Made by a program: the position numbers and the translations under genes. From positions 19,151-83,150 of the forward strand of contig CALVTT010000001.1 of NCBI GenBank assembly GCA_944363045.1: a stretch of 64,000 bases of DNA, in the 5' to 3' direction. The notes beneath the pieces are model-generated. The model had not been told where the DNA came from. It searched no databases and saw nothing but the letters and a program-made list of their open reading frames with translations. This document shows, piece by piece, positions 34,824 through 44,078 of the stretch; positions within the stretch are counted from its first letter, which is position 1; each line of letters opens with the position of its first letter. The stretch comes from an uncultured Clostridia bacterium (lineage in GTDB: Bacteria; Bacillota; Clostridia; Christensenellales; Borkfalkiaceae).

Positions 34824-36815
34824 ATGAAGAAGAATTTCTGGAAAAACGCCACCAAACATTTCCGCGCCTTTCTCATTTTGGCGCTTGCGTTTTTAGCGAT
34901 CGGGCTGGGAACGCTGGGCAGCGTCACGTCGACGGGCGGCTCCTTTGTCCTTACCTCCAAACAGGAAGGGGATGCCAAGGAACCCAGCCTTGTCTTTCAT
35001 CTTTCTCTGCCCGAAGAGCTGTCGGGCACGCGTACATCTTATATTTATGTCAAAAAGATCCTTGTCAACGCGGGCGCTGTCTCTGCTCCCGCCGGCGAGA
35101 CGACGGAACTTCGCATCAGCCGCGCCACTTCGGCGACTTCCTCCTTCAGCACCACCTATGCACTTACCGTTCCCTCCGTCTATGCGGCGGCGACGGAAGA
35201 GGAGGAGGGTATCTCCAACGCCTCTTATAAATGGTTGGAGTTCGATGTGACGAGCGCCACCTCCGCCACAAACGGCTGGTCGCTTTCCACCTATTCTTAT
35301 TATTGTTTCTTTGCGCGCAGCAGCAGCGTGCGCATCAATGAAGTGCTGTTTATTGCCGAAAATACCGACCTTGCCGAAGAGGACAGGGAGCCCATCCTGC
35401 TCGATGCCGAGCTCGACGATGCCTCCGTTATCCGCGGACGGGAAGGGGAGAGCAAGAAGGAAGCGCTCGCACGCGCTGCGGCCGTTCTCGACAGTCAGAC
35501 CCTCCCCGTGCTTGCCTCGTCTTCCTTCTACCGTTTTTCGGAGGAAGAGGCCTATTCGCTCATGACCATCGACGAGATGCGCGCGGGCGGCTCCTATGTG
35601 ACGGGCGATACCTATCTTGCCGATACCGTCTATAACGCTCTGGGCACGGATATCCTCGCCCTCGGCACGCTCATCTTCGGCATGAGCCCCTTCGGCCTCC
35701 GCTTCTTCCCCTTTCTTGCCGCTTTCGGCGTACTCGTTGTCGGCTATTTCCTCGTCAGAGACCTCGCCAAGAGCGATCGAGCCGGCTTCATCTTCGCCGT
35801 TTTGTATGCGCTCTCTGCCGCCTTTTTTGCGGCGGGGCATCTGGGGACGCCCCTCATGCTCGGCATATTCTTCTTCACGGCATCCGTTTACTTCTGCCAC
35901 AAGTTCTATGCGAAGGGCATCCGCACGGCAAACGCGAGAGGCGTCCTGCCCGTCATTTTGAGCGCGCTCTTCGGGGCGCTCGCCGTTTGCACCAACGGGG
36001 CATGGCTCATCCCCATGGCGGGCGTCGTTGTGCTGTTCGCCTTCGGCATGGTGCGCCAGAAGAGGGCGAAGGAGTACTATCTTGCCAAGGCGGAAGAAGG
36101 CTCCGCGGCGGACGATGCGGAGGAAGAGGCTCCCGCTCCCGTGCGCAGGGCGCGCGTGGAGGCGGAGTACCGCTATAAGGACCGCGCTGCCGTCGTCTCC
36201 TTTGCCGTCGTCTTCCTCGTCGGGGCGCTGCTCATCTCGCTGCTCGCGGTCATCCCCGCCTATCTTCCCTATGTGCGCGTGTTCGGCGACCCCGCCTCGC
36301 CCATGAACGTCTTTGCCGTTGCGTGGAAGCTGTTCGCGGGCGGCTTTACGGGGGTCAACGCCGTCTCCTATACGCAGAGCTGGCTGCTGCACATCCTCTT
36401 TATGGGCACGGGTGAGATCTTTGCCGTCACCTGCGCGGGGATCCTCAGCGCAGCCGCCGCCGCTGCCGTCGGCATCGTGGCGCTCGTGTGGTTCTTCCTC
36501 CAAAAGAAGGATGAAAAGAGGGAGGGCGAAAAGACGGCTCTGCGTGCGCTCGTCATTGCGGGCGCGGGGCTCGTGCTCTCGCTCATCTGCTCTTTCTTTG
36601 GCGGCGGGGCGTTCGGCTTCACGCTCATGGCGCTCGTCTTCCTCTTTGCGCTCGGCGGGTTTGCGGGCGACAGAGTGCTTTCCGGCGGGCAAAAGGCGGC
36701 GAAGGTGATGATGTGGGTATTTGCGGCAGTGCTCATCCTGTGCTTTTTGCTGCTCATCCCGTTCACCTTCTCGGTGCCCCTGCCTGTCGGGCTGCAGACG
36801 GCGCTCTTTGCCTGA
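34824..36815 (+). CDS. large membrane protein, possible GT-C (PMT/ArnT-like) glycosyltransferase
   Basis: The 663-aa protein has one N-terminal membrane helix (about 14-34), then about 200 residues that look extracellular (Ser/Thr-rich, SSFSTTYALT), then about ten membrane helices. Residues near 240-300 resemble the start of GT-C transferases: an acidic SEEEAY and MTIDEMRAGG before a helix with LIFGMSPFGLRFFPFL. In classic members the acidic pair directly follows helix 1, so the extracytoplasmic segment would be an insert. An acidic cytosolic loop lies near 420. The assignment is tentative. It is flanked by its own promoter and terminator. Confidence 0.5.
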   Translation: MKKNFWKNATKHFRAFLILALAFLAIGLGTLGSVTSTGGSFVLTSKQEGDAKEPSLVFHLSLPEELSGTRTSYIYVKKILVNAGAVSAPAGETTELRISRATSATSSFSTTYALTVPSVYAAATEEEEGISNASYKWLEFDVTSATSATNGWSLSTYSYYCFFARSSSVRINEVLFIAENTDLAEEDREPILLDAELDDASVIRGREGESKKEALARAAAVLDSQTLPVLASSSFYRFSEEEAYSLMTIDEMRAGGSYVTGDTYLADTVYNALGTDILALGTLIFGMSPFGLRFFPFLAAFGVLVVGYFLVRDLAKSDRAGFIFAVLYALSAAFFAAGHLGTPLMLGIFFFTASVYFCHKFYAKGIRTANARGVLPVILSALFGALAVCTNGAWLIPMAGVVVLFAFGMVRQKRAKEYYLAKAEEGSAADDAEEEAPAPVRRARVEAEYRYKDRAAVVSFAVVFLVGALLISLLAVIPAYLPYVRVFGDPASPMNVFAVAWKLFAGGFTGVNAVSYTQSWLLHILFMGTGEIFAVTCAGILSAAAAAAVGIVALVWFFLQKKDEKREGEKTALRALVIAGAGLVLSLICSFFGGGAFGFTLMALVFLFALGGFAGDRVLSGGQKAAKVMMWVFAAVLILCFLLLIPFTFSVPLPVGLQTALFA

Positions 36816-36827
36816 ATGATGTTTTCA

Positions 36828-36857
36828 AAGAACGAAACGCGGGCGCGTTTCGTTCTT
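36828..36857 (+). terminator. terminator after the GT-C-like gene
   Basis: AAGAACGAAACGCG pairs perfectly with CGCGTTTCGTTCTT across two G residues, followed by GTCTTATTTT. Confidence 0.75.
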
Positions 36858-36972
36858 GTCTTATTTTCGTAAAGATCTCTTTCTGCGGAAAAGGCCTCTC
36901 CGTGAGGGCGGCAGGAACATATCTCCCGCACGGTCTGCGGGGCAAAATACAGAGGAAAAAGGGGGAACGGCG

Positions 36973-38490
36973 ATGATCTCAAACGTGACTTGTTTTGCGT
37001 TGGCGGGGCTCGAAGGGGTGCCCGTCACGGTGGAGACGGACGTCAACAGGGGCGTGCCCGCCTTTGAAATGGTGGGCCTTCCCGACGCCGCCGTCAAGGA
37101 GTCCAAGGAGCGCGTGCGCTCCGCCCTCAAAAACAGCGGCTTTCAATTTCCCGTCGTCAAAGTCACCGTCAACCTCGCTCCCGCCGACCTTAAAAAGGAG
37201 GGCGCCGTCTTCGACCTTGCCGTTGCCATCGGCCTTTTGAAAGCGAGCGAGCAGCTCGTGGGGGCAAACCTTGCAGGCATCGTCTTTTTGGGTGAGCTCT
37301 CCCTCGACGGCAGCCTCCGTCCCGTCAGGGGGCTCCTGCCCATCCTCATTTCCGCCAAGTCGCGCGGCTTTACCACCTTCGTCATCCCTGCCGCCAATGC
37401 GGGCGAGGCGCGCTTTTTAGACGGCGTCACCGTCTATCCCTGTTCCACGCTCATGCAGGCCGTCAAGTTCCTTGTCGGCGCCGAACGGCCCGAGCCCGTC
37501 AAACCCGTCCGCTATGTGCCCGGGGCGAGAGGGGAGAGCTCTTCCGACTTGAAATTCGTCAAAGGCCAGCCTCTGGCGCGGCGGGCGGTGGAGATCGCCG
37601 TCGCAGGCGGGCACAACTTGCTCCTCGTCGGCCCGCCCGGCACGGGCAAGACGATGATCGCCCGCTGTATCCCCACCATCATGCCCGACCTTTCCTTCGA
37701 CGAGGCGCTCCAGATCACCAAGATCCACTCCGTCGCAGGCATTTTGGGCGAGGAGGGCATCGTCACCGAGCGGCCCTTCCGCACGCCCCACCATACGGCG
37801 ACCACCGTCTCCATGTGCGGCGGCGGCAACCGCGTGGTGCATCCCGGCGAAATTTCCCTCGCGCACGGCGGCGTGCTCTTTTTGGACGAGCTGCCCGAAT
37901 ACAAGCGCTCGACTTTGGAGGCGCTGCGCCAGCCCCTCGAGGACGGCAGGATCACCATCTCCCGCTCGGGCGGCAGCTGCACCTATCCCGCGCGCTTCAT
38001 GCTCTGCGCGAGCATGAACCCCTGCCCCTGCGGTAACTACGGGTCGGAAAAACTCACCTGTACCTGTACGCCCGCCGAGATCAGAAATTACCGCCGCAAG
38101 GTGTCGGGGCCCCTTTTGGACCGCATCGACCTTCAGGTGGAGGTGGATGCCATCGGCTACGACGACCTCACGGCAGATACGGCGCAGGAAAGCTCCGCCT
38201 CCGTCCGCGAGCGCGTCAACGGGGCAAGGCGCATCCAGCGCAACCGCTTCGAAGAGAAGCCCATCCACACCAATGCCGAGATGGGGGAGCGGGAACTGAG
38301 GGAGTTCTGCGCGCTCTCGCCCGAGTGCGACCGCATCTTGCGCGACGCCTTCGAGCGCATGCAGCTCTCGGCGCGGGCACGGGCGCGCATCATCAAAGTG
38401 GCGCGCACCATCGCCGATCTCGACCAGAGCGAGGATATCATGCCCCGCCATATGTTTGAGGCGGTGTCGTATCGTATTTCATTTCGTTGA
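36973..38490 (+). CDS. comM: YifB/ComM-family AAA+ ATPase (Mg-chelatase-like)
   Basis: ComM-type helicases promote branch migration during transformation in some bacteria. The 505-aa protein has an N-terminal Lon-like domain (GLPDAAVKESKERVRSAL near 36), a P-loop GPPGTGKT (about 226-233), Walker B GVLFLDELPE, a four-cysteine loop CPCGNYG...CTCTP (about 353-370), and a C-terminal Mg-chelatase domain. ATG 36973 has GGGGGAACGG upstream; the frame extends upstream without support. It is next to dprA, as in many Firmicutes. Role in this organism is inferred. Confidence 0.93.
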   Translation: MISNVTCFALAGLEGVPVTVETDVNRGVPAFEMVGLPDAAVKESKERVRSALKNSGFQFPVVKVTVNLAPADLKKEGAVFDLAVAIGLLKASEQLVGANLAGIVFLGELSLDGSLRPVRGLLPILISAKSRGFTTFVIPAANAGEARFLDGVTVYPCSTLMQAVKFLVGAERPEPVKPVRYVPGARGESSSDLKFVKGQPLARRAVEIAVAGGHNLLLVGPPGTGKTMIARCIPTIMPDLSFDEALQITKIHSVAGILGEEGIVTERPFRTPHHTATTVSMCGGGNRVVHPGEISLAHGGVLFLDELPEYKRSTLEALRQPLEDGRITISRSGGSCTYPARFMLCASMNPCPCGNYGSEKLTCTCTPAEIRNYRRKVSGPLLDRIDLQVEVDAIGYDDLTADTAQESSASVRERVNGARRIQRNRFEEKPIHTNAEMGERELREFCALSPECDRILRDAFERMQLSARARARIIKVARTIADLDQSEDIMPRHMFEAVSYRISFR

Positions 38491-38644
38491 TTTTTAGCAA
38501 GCTAAAAATCAACGAGGGGCGGGCTACGCGATTTTAAGCATCGTTATCGCCCGCGAACGCATCTGTCATTCTAAGAACAATAAGCCTCTGGTAAGAGGCA
38601 AATTGGGTCTCGCAGCGCAAAAGCGTGGTTTTGCTTGCGGAAAT
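38485..38644 (+). ncRNA. dispersed structured repeat, copy 2
   Basis: Hairpin 0 is a 30-nt palindrome with AA at its centre (38485-38498 with 38501-38514) and includes the comM stop codon. The stretch 38511-38583 matches that after tsf, including GCGAT/ATCGC and ATCTGTCATTCTAAGAACA. Hairpin 1 pairs GCCTC 38584-38588 with GAGGC 38595-38599; the linker is AAATTGGGT (38600-38608). Hairpin 2 pairs TCGCA 38610-38614 with TGCGG 38636-38640 and GCAAAA 38617-38622 with TTTTGC 38629-38634, with internal loop GC/T and loop GCGTGG. Hairpins 0 and 2 have other sequences than in copy 1 but the same form. Confidence 0.6.
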
Positions 38645-38876
38645 AATTTAAGAAGCAGCGAGGGAAACCGCGTCCCTCTTGGCTCCTTCTCTGAGGGAGC
38701 TGTCGAGCGCAGCGAGACTGAGGGAGTCGCATTATTATAAAATGCAAGAGTTCGGCAAAGGCAGTTCTCTTCATTGCACGAGAAAGTGCCGCGTGCAGCG
38801 TGACGGAAGGTGTAAAACTTTCCGCAAAAGCTGCGTCGGCGGGTTTTGCGGAAAAATATAAAACAAGGAGGCGGAT
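38645..38876 (+). repeat. further repeats before dprA
   Basis: A second hairpin-2-like arm (AGCAGCGAGGG with CCCTCTTGGCT, about 38652-38685) is followed by GGAGCTGTCGAGCGCAGCGAGACTGAGGGAGT-type sequence (about 38695-38728), the inverse of the repeat near 18915. Close to dprA, TTTCCGCAAAA and TTTTGCGGAAA (about 38818-38855) form a hairpin followed by AATATA. No gene is supported. Confidence 0.5.
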
Positions 38877-39956
38877 ATGACGCAGGATGAGTTGGGGATC
38901 GTATGGCTCTGCGGGTGCACGGAGCTCGATAAGCGCGAGTGCGTCGCCCTCCTGCGCGCGGCGAAAAGTCCCGCCCGTCTTTTGGAAGATTACGAAAAAA
39001 TTGCGCCCGCGGTGATACGATCGCCTAAGGCGCGGTTATATAAAGAGAGAGGCATTCGCTTTGCAGCCGCCGAAGGGCTCGTAAAAGAGCTGGAAAAAGA
39101 GGACGTCTTTCCCGTTACCGTGCTCGACGGCGACTACCCCGAATCGCTCAAAAACATCGCCTCGCCGCCCCTTCTTCTGTACGGGAAGGGGGAGCGCGCC
39201 CTCTTGCGGGAGCGAAAGTTCTGCATCGTCGGCTCGCGCGTGACCCCGCCCTGGGCGGAGAGCCTCGGCCGCACCATCGCAGAGGCGCTCTCCTCCCGCT
39301 TTTGCATCGTCACGGGGCTGGCGGAAGGGGGAGACAGCGCCGCGATACAGGGCGCGCTGCCCTCGGGCAATCTCATCTCCGTGCTGCCCTGCGGGCTCAG
39401 GGAATGCTATCCCGCCTCGCACGCGGGGTTGAAGGAGAAGATCGCGCGAAGCGGCCTGCTCCTCAGCGAATATCCGCTTTCCGAGGGCGTTAAAAAGTAC
39501 ACCTTCCACGAGCGCAACCGCCTGCTCGCGGGGCTTTCGGAGGGCGTGCTCGTGCTTTCGGCGGGGGAAAAGAGCGGCGCGCTCATCACCGCGAACTGCG
39601 CGGCGGAGTTCGGCCGCGACGTCTTCGCCCTGCCCTACCGCCCCAACGAGGCGCGCGGCGCGGGCTGCAACGACCTTTTGAAGAAGGGCGCCTCCCTCGT
39701 GACGGAGGCGGAGGACATCCTCTCCTTCTACGGCTTTGAAAAGGAGCCGCCTAAAAAAGAGGAGAAGGGGCCCGTGCTTTCCGCCGAGGAGCGCCGCGTG
39801 TATGAAGTTCTGCGCGAGGGGGGAGAATTGCATACGTCCGTACTTGCGGAGAGGGCGGGGCTGCGCATCTTTGAAGTCTCGGCCGTGCTCTCCTCGCTGG
39901 AGATAAAGGGGCTCGCCGTCAAGGCGGGCGGCAACCGCTATTCCCTTGCGCGCTGA
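38877..39956 (+). CDS. dprA: DNA-processing protein DprA, divergent
   Basis: DprA protects incoming single-stranded DNA and loads RecA. The 359-aa protein has a SAM-like N-terminal region, the Rossmann core with FCIVGSRVTPPWAESLG (about 118-134), RNRLLAGLSEGVLVLSAGEKSGALITA and a C-terminal winged-helix domain (about 300-359). The usual GLARGID..AH motif reads GLAEGGDSAA here, so Arg, Ile and His are changed. GGAGG precedes ATG 38877. It starts the dprA-topA-trmFO-hslVU group. Confidence 0.9.
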   Translation: MTQDELGIVWLCGCTELDKRECVALLRAAKSPARLLEDYEKIAPAVIRSPKARLYKERGIRFAAAEGLVKELEKEDVFPVTVLDGDYPESLKNIASPPLLLYGKGERALLRERKFCIVGSRVTPPWAESLGRTIAEALSSRFCIVTGLAEGGDSAAIQGALPSGNLISVLPCGLRECYPASHAGLKEKIARSGLLLSEYPLSEGVKKYTFHERNRLLAGLSEGVLVLSAGEKSGALITANCAAEFGRDVFALPYRPNEARGAGCNDLLKKGASLVTEAEDILSFYGFEKEPPKKEEKGPVLSAEERRVYEVLREGGELHTSVLAERAGLRIFEVSAVLSSLEIKGLAVKAGGNRYSLAR

Positions 39957-39981
39957 ACGCGCGGCAACTATAAGGAGCAAT

Positions 39982-42231
39982 ATGGATCTCATCATCGTAG
40001 AGTCGCCCTCCAAGGCGAAGACTATTTCCAAATACCTCAAGGGCAAGTACCGCGTGGACGCTTCGGGCGGCCACATCCGCGACCTGCCGCAAAAGACGCT
40101 GGGCGTTGCCGTCGAAAAAAACTTTGAGCCGCGCTACGTCGTCTCGGCGGGCAAGGAGGAGACGGTCAGGCGCCTCACAGAGGAAGCCAAAAAGGCCGAC
40201 CGCGTCTATCTCGCGACCGACCCCGACCGCGAGGGCGAGGCCATCTCCTGGCACTTGCAGACGGTTTTAGGCCTCGATAAGGACGGCGAGAACCGCATCG
40301 AGTTCAACGAAATTTCCCCCAAAGCCGTCACAAAGGCCTTGGAATACCCGCGGAAGATCAACTATAACCTCGTGGACGCCCAGCAGGCGCGCCGCGTCCT
40401 CGACCGCCTCGTGGGCTACAAGCTCTCGCCCCTCCTCAACAACAAATTGCAGAGCGGGCTCTCGGCGGGGCGCGTGCAGTCCGTCGCCCTCCGCCTCGTC
40501 GTCGACCGCGAGCGCGAGATCCAAGCCTTCAAACCCGAAGAATATTGGACGATCACCGCAGAATTGCAGGACAAGGGCAAGAAATTCTCCCCCTTCAAGG
40601 CGGTGCTCGAAAAGTTCAACAATAAAAAGCTCAAAGTGGGCAGCAAGGAGCAGGCGGACGCCGTCCTTCAAGCGCTCGCGGCGGGGAAATATACCGTCTC
40701 CTCCGTCAAAAAGAGCGTGGCGCGCTCGCACGCCCCCGCTCCCTTCACGACGAGCACATTGCAGCAGGATGCCTCCAATAAGCTCGGCTACACCGCGCCC
40801 GAGACCATGCTGATGGCGCAGCACCTCTATGAGGGCATGGACGTCGAGGGGGAGGGGCACATCGCCTTCGTCACCTATATCCGTACCGACTCGACGCGCG
40901 TTTCCGACGAGGCGCAGGCGGCGGCGCTCTCCTATATCGAGGGGCGCTTCGGCAAAGAGTACTGCCCCGCAAAGCCCAATCACTACGCCTCCAAGAAGGG
41001 GGCGCAGGACGCGCACGAGGCCATCCGTCCCATCGACGTCACCCTCACCCCCGAGCGCGCCAAGAAGATGCTCGATAAAAAGCACTATCAGGTCTATAAG
41101 CTCATCTATGAGCGCTTCATCGCCTCGCAGATGGCGGAAGCCCTCTATGACGCGATGCAGATCGTCATCGACAACAGCGGCTATTCCTTCAAGGCGACGG
41201 GCAGAAGTTTGAAATTTGCAGGCTATACCGCCGTCTATCAGGAAGTGAAGAAGGAGGAGGAAGAGGAGGGGAGCGCAAAGCTGCTGCCCCCCCTTGCGGA
41301 GGGCGACGCGCTCGACGCGCTCGGCATAAAGCCCGAGCAGAAGTTCACCAAGCCCCCCATGCGCTATACGGACGCCTCCCTCGTCAAGGCGATGGAGGAC
41401 AAGGGCATCGGCCGCCCCTCGACGTACGCTTCCATCATCTCCGTCCTCAATAAGCGCAAGTATGTGACGAAGGAGGGCAAGTACATGGTGCCCACCGAGA
41501 TCGCCTACCGCATCACCGATATGCTCTGCAAGTACTTTACCGACATCATGGACGTCGGCTTCACGGCGGACATGGAGGAAAAGCTCGACGACATCGAGGA
41601 GGGCGGCAAAGATTGGCACGAGATCATCTCCGCCTTTTACCCGCCCTTTGCGGAAAAACTGCGCTATGCCTCGACGGACGGCGATGAAATGACGGATATC
41701 CTCTGCGAGAAGTGCGGCCATCCCATGGTGCGCAAGACGGGCAAGTACGGCAAGTTTTTGGCCTGCTCCAACTATCCCGCCTGCTCGAATATCATTTCCG
41801 AGGACACGGCGCCCGTCTCCGATACCCCCTGCCCCAAGTGCGGCGCGATGATGATCGTGCGCAGCGGCCGCTTCGGCAAGTTCCTCGCCTGCCCCAATTA
41901 CCCCAAGTGCAAGTCGACGCTCCCCTTCGGCGAGGAGAAGAAGCGGGAGGAAAAGCTCGAGGGCACCTGCCCCGTCTGCGGCAAGCCCGCCAAAGTGCTC
42001 TATACGCGCACGGGGCGGCTCTACTACGGCTGCAGCGGCTATCCCGCCTGCAAGTTCATGAGCTGGGACGAGCCCACGGGCGAGAAGTGCCCGCTCTGCG
42101 GCGAGGCGATCGTCAAGACCAAGAAGGGCGTTTTGAAGTGCAGCAATAAGGACTGCTCCTATCAGCCTCCTCAGCCCCAAAAGGGGGAGGCGGGGCAGCA
42201 GCCGCCCCGAAAGGGAGAGGGGAAGGCATGA
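39982..42231 (+). CDS. topA: DNA topoisomerase I
   Basis: TopA relaxes negative supercoils. The 749-aa type IA enzyme has the TOPRIM domain (IVESPSKAKTISKYL near 4; the DxDxE motif TDPDREGEA), the active-site tyrosine in VTYIRTDSTRVS (about Y299), and EAIRPIDV. The C-terminus has four C4 zinc ribbons (about 575-735), the last ending CSNKDCSYQ. AAGGAG precedes ATG 39982. Its stop overlaps trmFO by 4 nt. Confidence 0.97.
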   Translation: MDLIIVESPSKAKTISKYLKGKYRVDASGGHIRDLPQKTLGVAVEKNFEPRYVVSAGKEETVRRLTEEAKKADRVYLATDPDREGEAISWHLQTVLGLDKDGENRIEFNEISPKAVTKALEYPRKINYNLVDAQQARRVLDRLVGYKLSPLLNNKLQSGLSAGRVQSVALRLVVDREREIQAFKPEEYWTITAELQDKGKKFSPFKAVLEKFNNKKLKVGSKEQADAVLQALAAGKYTVSSVKKSVARSHAPAPFTTSTLQQDASNKLGYTAPETMLMAQHLYEGMDVEGEGHIAFVTYIRTDSTRVSDEAQAAALSYIEGRFGKEYCPAKPNHYASKKGAQDAHEAIRPIDVTLTPERAKKMLDKKHYQVYKLIYERFIASQMAEALYDAMQIVIDNSGYSFKATGRSLKFAGYTAVYQEVKKEEEEEGSAKLLPPLAEGDALDALGIKPEQKFTKPPMRYTDASLVKAMEDKGIGRPSTYASIISVLNKRKYVTKEGKYMVPTEIAYRITDMLCKYFTDIMDVGFTADMEEKLDDIEEGGKDWHEIISAFYPPFAEKLRYASTDGDEMTDILCEKCGHPMVRKTGKYGKFLACSNYPACSNIISEDTAPVSDTPCPKCGAMMIVRSGRFGKFLACPNYPKCKSTLPFGEEKKREEKLEGTCPVCGKPAKVLYTRTGRLYYGCSGYPACKFMSWDEPTGEKCPLCGEAIVKTKKGVLKCSNKDCSYQPPQPQKGEAGQQPPRKGEGKA

Positions 42232-43532
42232 TCCGCGTCATCGGCGCGGGGCTCGCGGGCAGCGAAGCGGCTTACTTTTTGGGCAGCCGCGGCGTCGAGG
42301 TCGAGCTTGTCGACATGAAGCCGCAAAAATTCACCCCCGCGCACGAGAGCGAAAATTTCGGCGAGCTCGTCTGCTCCAACTCCTTAAAGAGCGACGATAT
42401 CCGGGGCAATGCCTGCGGGCTCTTAAAAGAGGAGATGCGGCGTTTAGGCTCGCTGACGATGGCGGCGGCGGAAATATCCCGCGTGCCGGCGGGCGGGGCG
42501 CTCGCCGTCGACAGGGAGAAGTTCTCCGCCTATATCACCCAAAAACTGCGCGCCTGCCCGCATATCCATATCATTTGCGAGGAAGTGACGGCGCTGCCCG
42601 AAAGCGGCATCGTCGCCACCGGACCCTTGACGGGCGGGGCGCTCTACAAGGACATCGAGCAAAAACTCGGCGCTTCCCTGCACTTTTACGACGCCTCCGC
42701 GCCCATCGTGGCGGCGGACAGCATCGACTATTCCCGCACTTTCACGGGCGACAGATACGGCAAGGGCACGGGCGATTACATCAACTGCCCACTTACAAAG
42801 GAAGAATATGAGGCCTTTTGGGAGGCGCTCACCTCCGCCGAGCGGGCGAATTTGCACGACTTTGAAAGGGGGGAGATCTTCGAGGGCTGTATGCCCCTCG
42901 AGGTGATGGCATCCCGCGGGAAGGATACGCTGCGCTTCGGCACCTTCAAGCCCGTGGGGCTCACGGACGGGAGCGGCCTTCGCCCCTATGCCGTCTTGCA
43001 GCTGCGCAAGGAGAACGAGGCGGGCACGAGCTATAACCTCGTCGGCTGCCAGACCAACTTAAAGTTCGGAGAGCAAAGGCGGGTATTTTCCCTCATCCCC
43101 GCCCTCGCCCGGGCGGAGTTCGAGCGCTACGGCGTCATGCACCGCAATACCTATCTCCCCTCGGACAGGCTCTTGAATGCCGACTTTTCGCTCAAAAGCA
43201 ACCCAGATCTCTTTTTTGCGGGGCAGATCACGGGCGTCGAGGGGTATGTGGAGAGCGCCATGAGCGGGCTCTTTGCGGGCATCCACCTCTGGAACAGGCT
43301 CCGCGGGCTGCCGCCGCGCGTGCCCGAGGACACCTGCGTTTCGGGTGCGCTCGCCCGCTATATCTCCACGGAAAATAAGGACTTTCAGCCCATGAATGCC
43401 AACTACGGCATCCTCAGGCCAAGCTTTCCCGCCCTGCGGGATAAAAAAGAAAAGAAGAGACGCCTCGGAGAGCTTGCGCTCGAAGAGATCGAACGCTTCA
43501 AAGCGGCGATCTATGGCGAAGGAGGAAATTAA
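42228..43532 (+). CDS. trmFO: tRNA (uracil-54-C5)-methyltransferase, folate-dependent
   Basis: TrmFO makes ribothymidine 54 in tRNA using methylene-THF and FADH2. The 434-aa protein has the FAD loop IGAGLAGSEAAYFLG (4-18), the conserved CSNSLKSD with its cysteine (about residue 49), the GGALYKDIEQKL region and the late ITGVEGYVESAMSGLFAG. It overlaps topA by 4 nt and abuts hslV. The order topA-trmFO-hslV is normal for Firmicutes, though xerC is missing. Confidence 0.96.
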   Translation: MIRVIGAGLAGSEAAYFLGSRGVEVELVDMKPQKFTPAHESENFGELVCSNSLKSDDIRGNACGLLKEEMRRLGSLTMAAAEISRVPAGGALAVDREKFSAYITQKLRACPHIHIICEEVTALPESGIVATGPLTGGALYKDIEQKLGASLHFYDASAPIVAADSIDYSRTFTGDRYGKGTGDYINCPLTKEEYEAFWEALTSAERANLHDFERGEIFEGCMPLEVMASRGKDTLRFGTFKPVGLTDGSGLRPYAVLQLRKENEAGTSYNLVGCQTNLKFGEQRRVFSLIPALARAEFERYGVMHRNTYLPSDRLLNADFSLKSNPDLFFAGQITGVEGYVESAMSGLFAGIHLWNRLRGLPPRVPEDTCVSGALARYISTENKDFQPMNANYGILRPSFPALRDKKEKKRRLGELALEEIERFKAAIYGEGGN

Positions 43533-44066
43533 ATGGAATTTCGCGGAACGACCATCTGCGCCGTCAAACGGGACGGCGTCACGGCCATCGCGGGGGACGG
43601 ACAGGTCACCCTGGGCGAGTCGGTCGTGTTCAAAAATACGGCGGTCAAGGTGCGCCGCATCTACGGCGGCAAGGTCATTTTGGGCTTTGCGGGCTCGGTG
43701 ACGGACGCCTTCTCCCTTTCGGAGCGCTTTGAGGGGATGCTCAACAAATTTGCGGGCAATCTCATGCGCTCGGCGGTGGAGCTTGCAGACCTTTGGCGCA
43801 GCGATAAGATCGGAAGAAAGCTCGACGCCATGATGATCACGGCGGATAAGGATACCCTTCTCATTCTGTCGGGCACGGGCGAAGTCATCGAGCCCGACGA
43901 GGGCATCTGCGCCATCGGCTCGGGCGGCAACTATGCGCTCGCCGCGGCACGCGCCCTTGCCCAGAACACCGATTTTTCCGCCGAGGAGATCGCGCGCAAG
44001 GCGCTGAAAATTGCCAGCGAAATTTGTGTATATACGAACGACCATATAATTTGTGAGACGGTGTAA
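43533..44066 (+). CDS. hslV: HslV (ClpQ) peptidase of the HslVU protease
   Basis: HslV is the threonine peptidase driven by HslU. The 177-aa product begins MEFRG followed by [10 protein letters not shown]; removal of the five residues exposes the catalytic Thr, as opposed to the Ser used in Bacillus Cod[15 protein letters not shown] and the glycine-rich [15 protein letters not shown] are typical. GGAGG lies just before the ATG. hslU follows 12 nt later. Confidence 0.96.
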   Translation: MEFRGTTICAVKRDGVTAIAGDGQVTLGESVVFKNTAVKVRRIYGGKVILGFAGSVTDAFSLSERFEGMLNKFAGNLMRSAVELADLWRSDKIGRKLDAMMITADKDTLLILSGTGEVIEPDEGICAIGSGGNYALAAARALAQNTDFSAEEIARKALKIASEICVYTNDHIICETV

Positions 44067-44078
44067 GGAGGAACAAAC

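Noticed and set aside
38679-38861. A 60-codon frame upstream of dprA
   Set aside because: It lies in dispersed repeats and a hairpin and has no ribosome-binding site.
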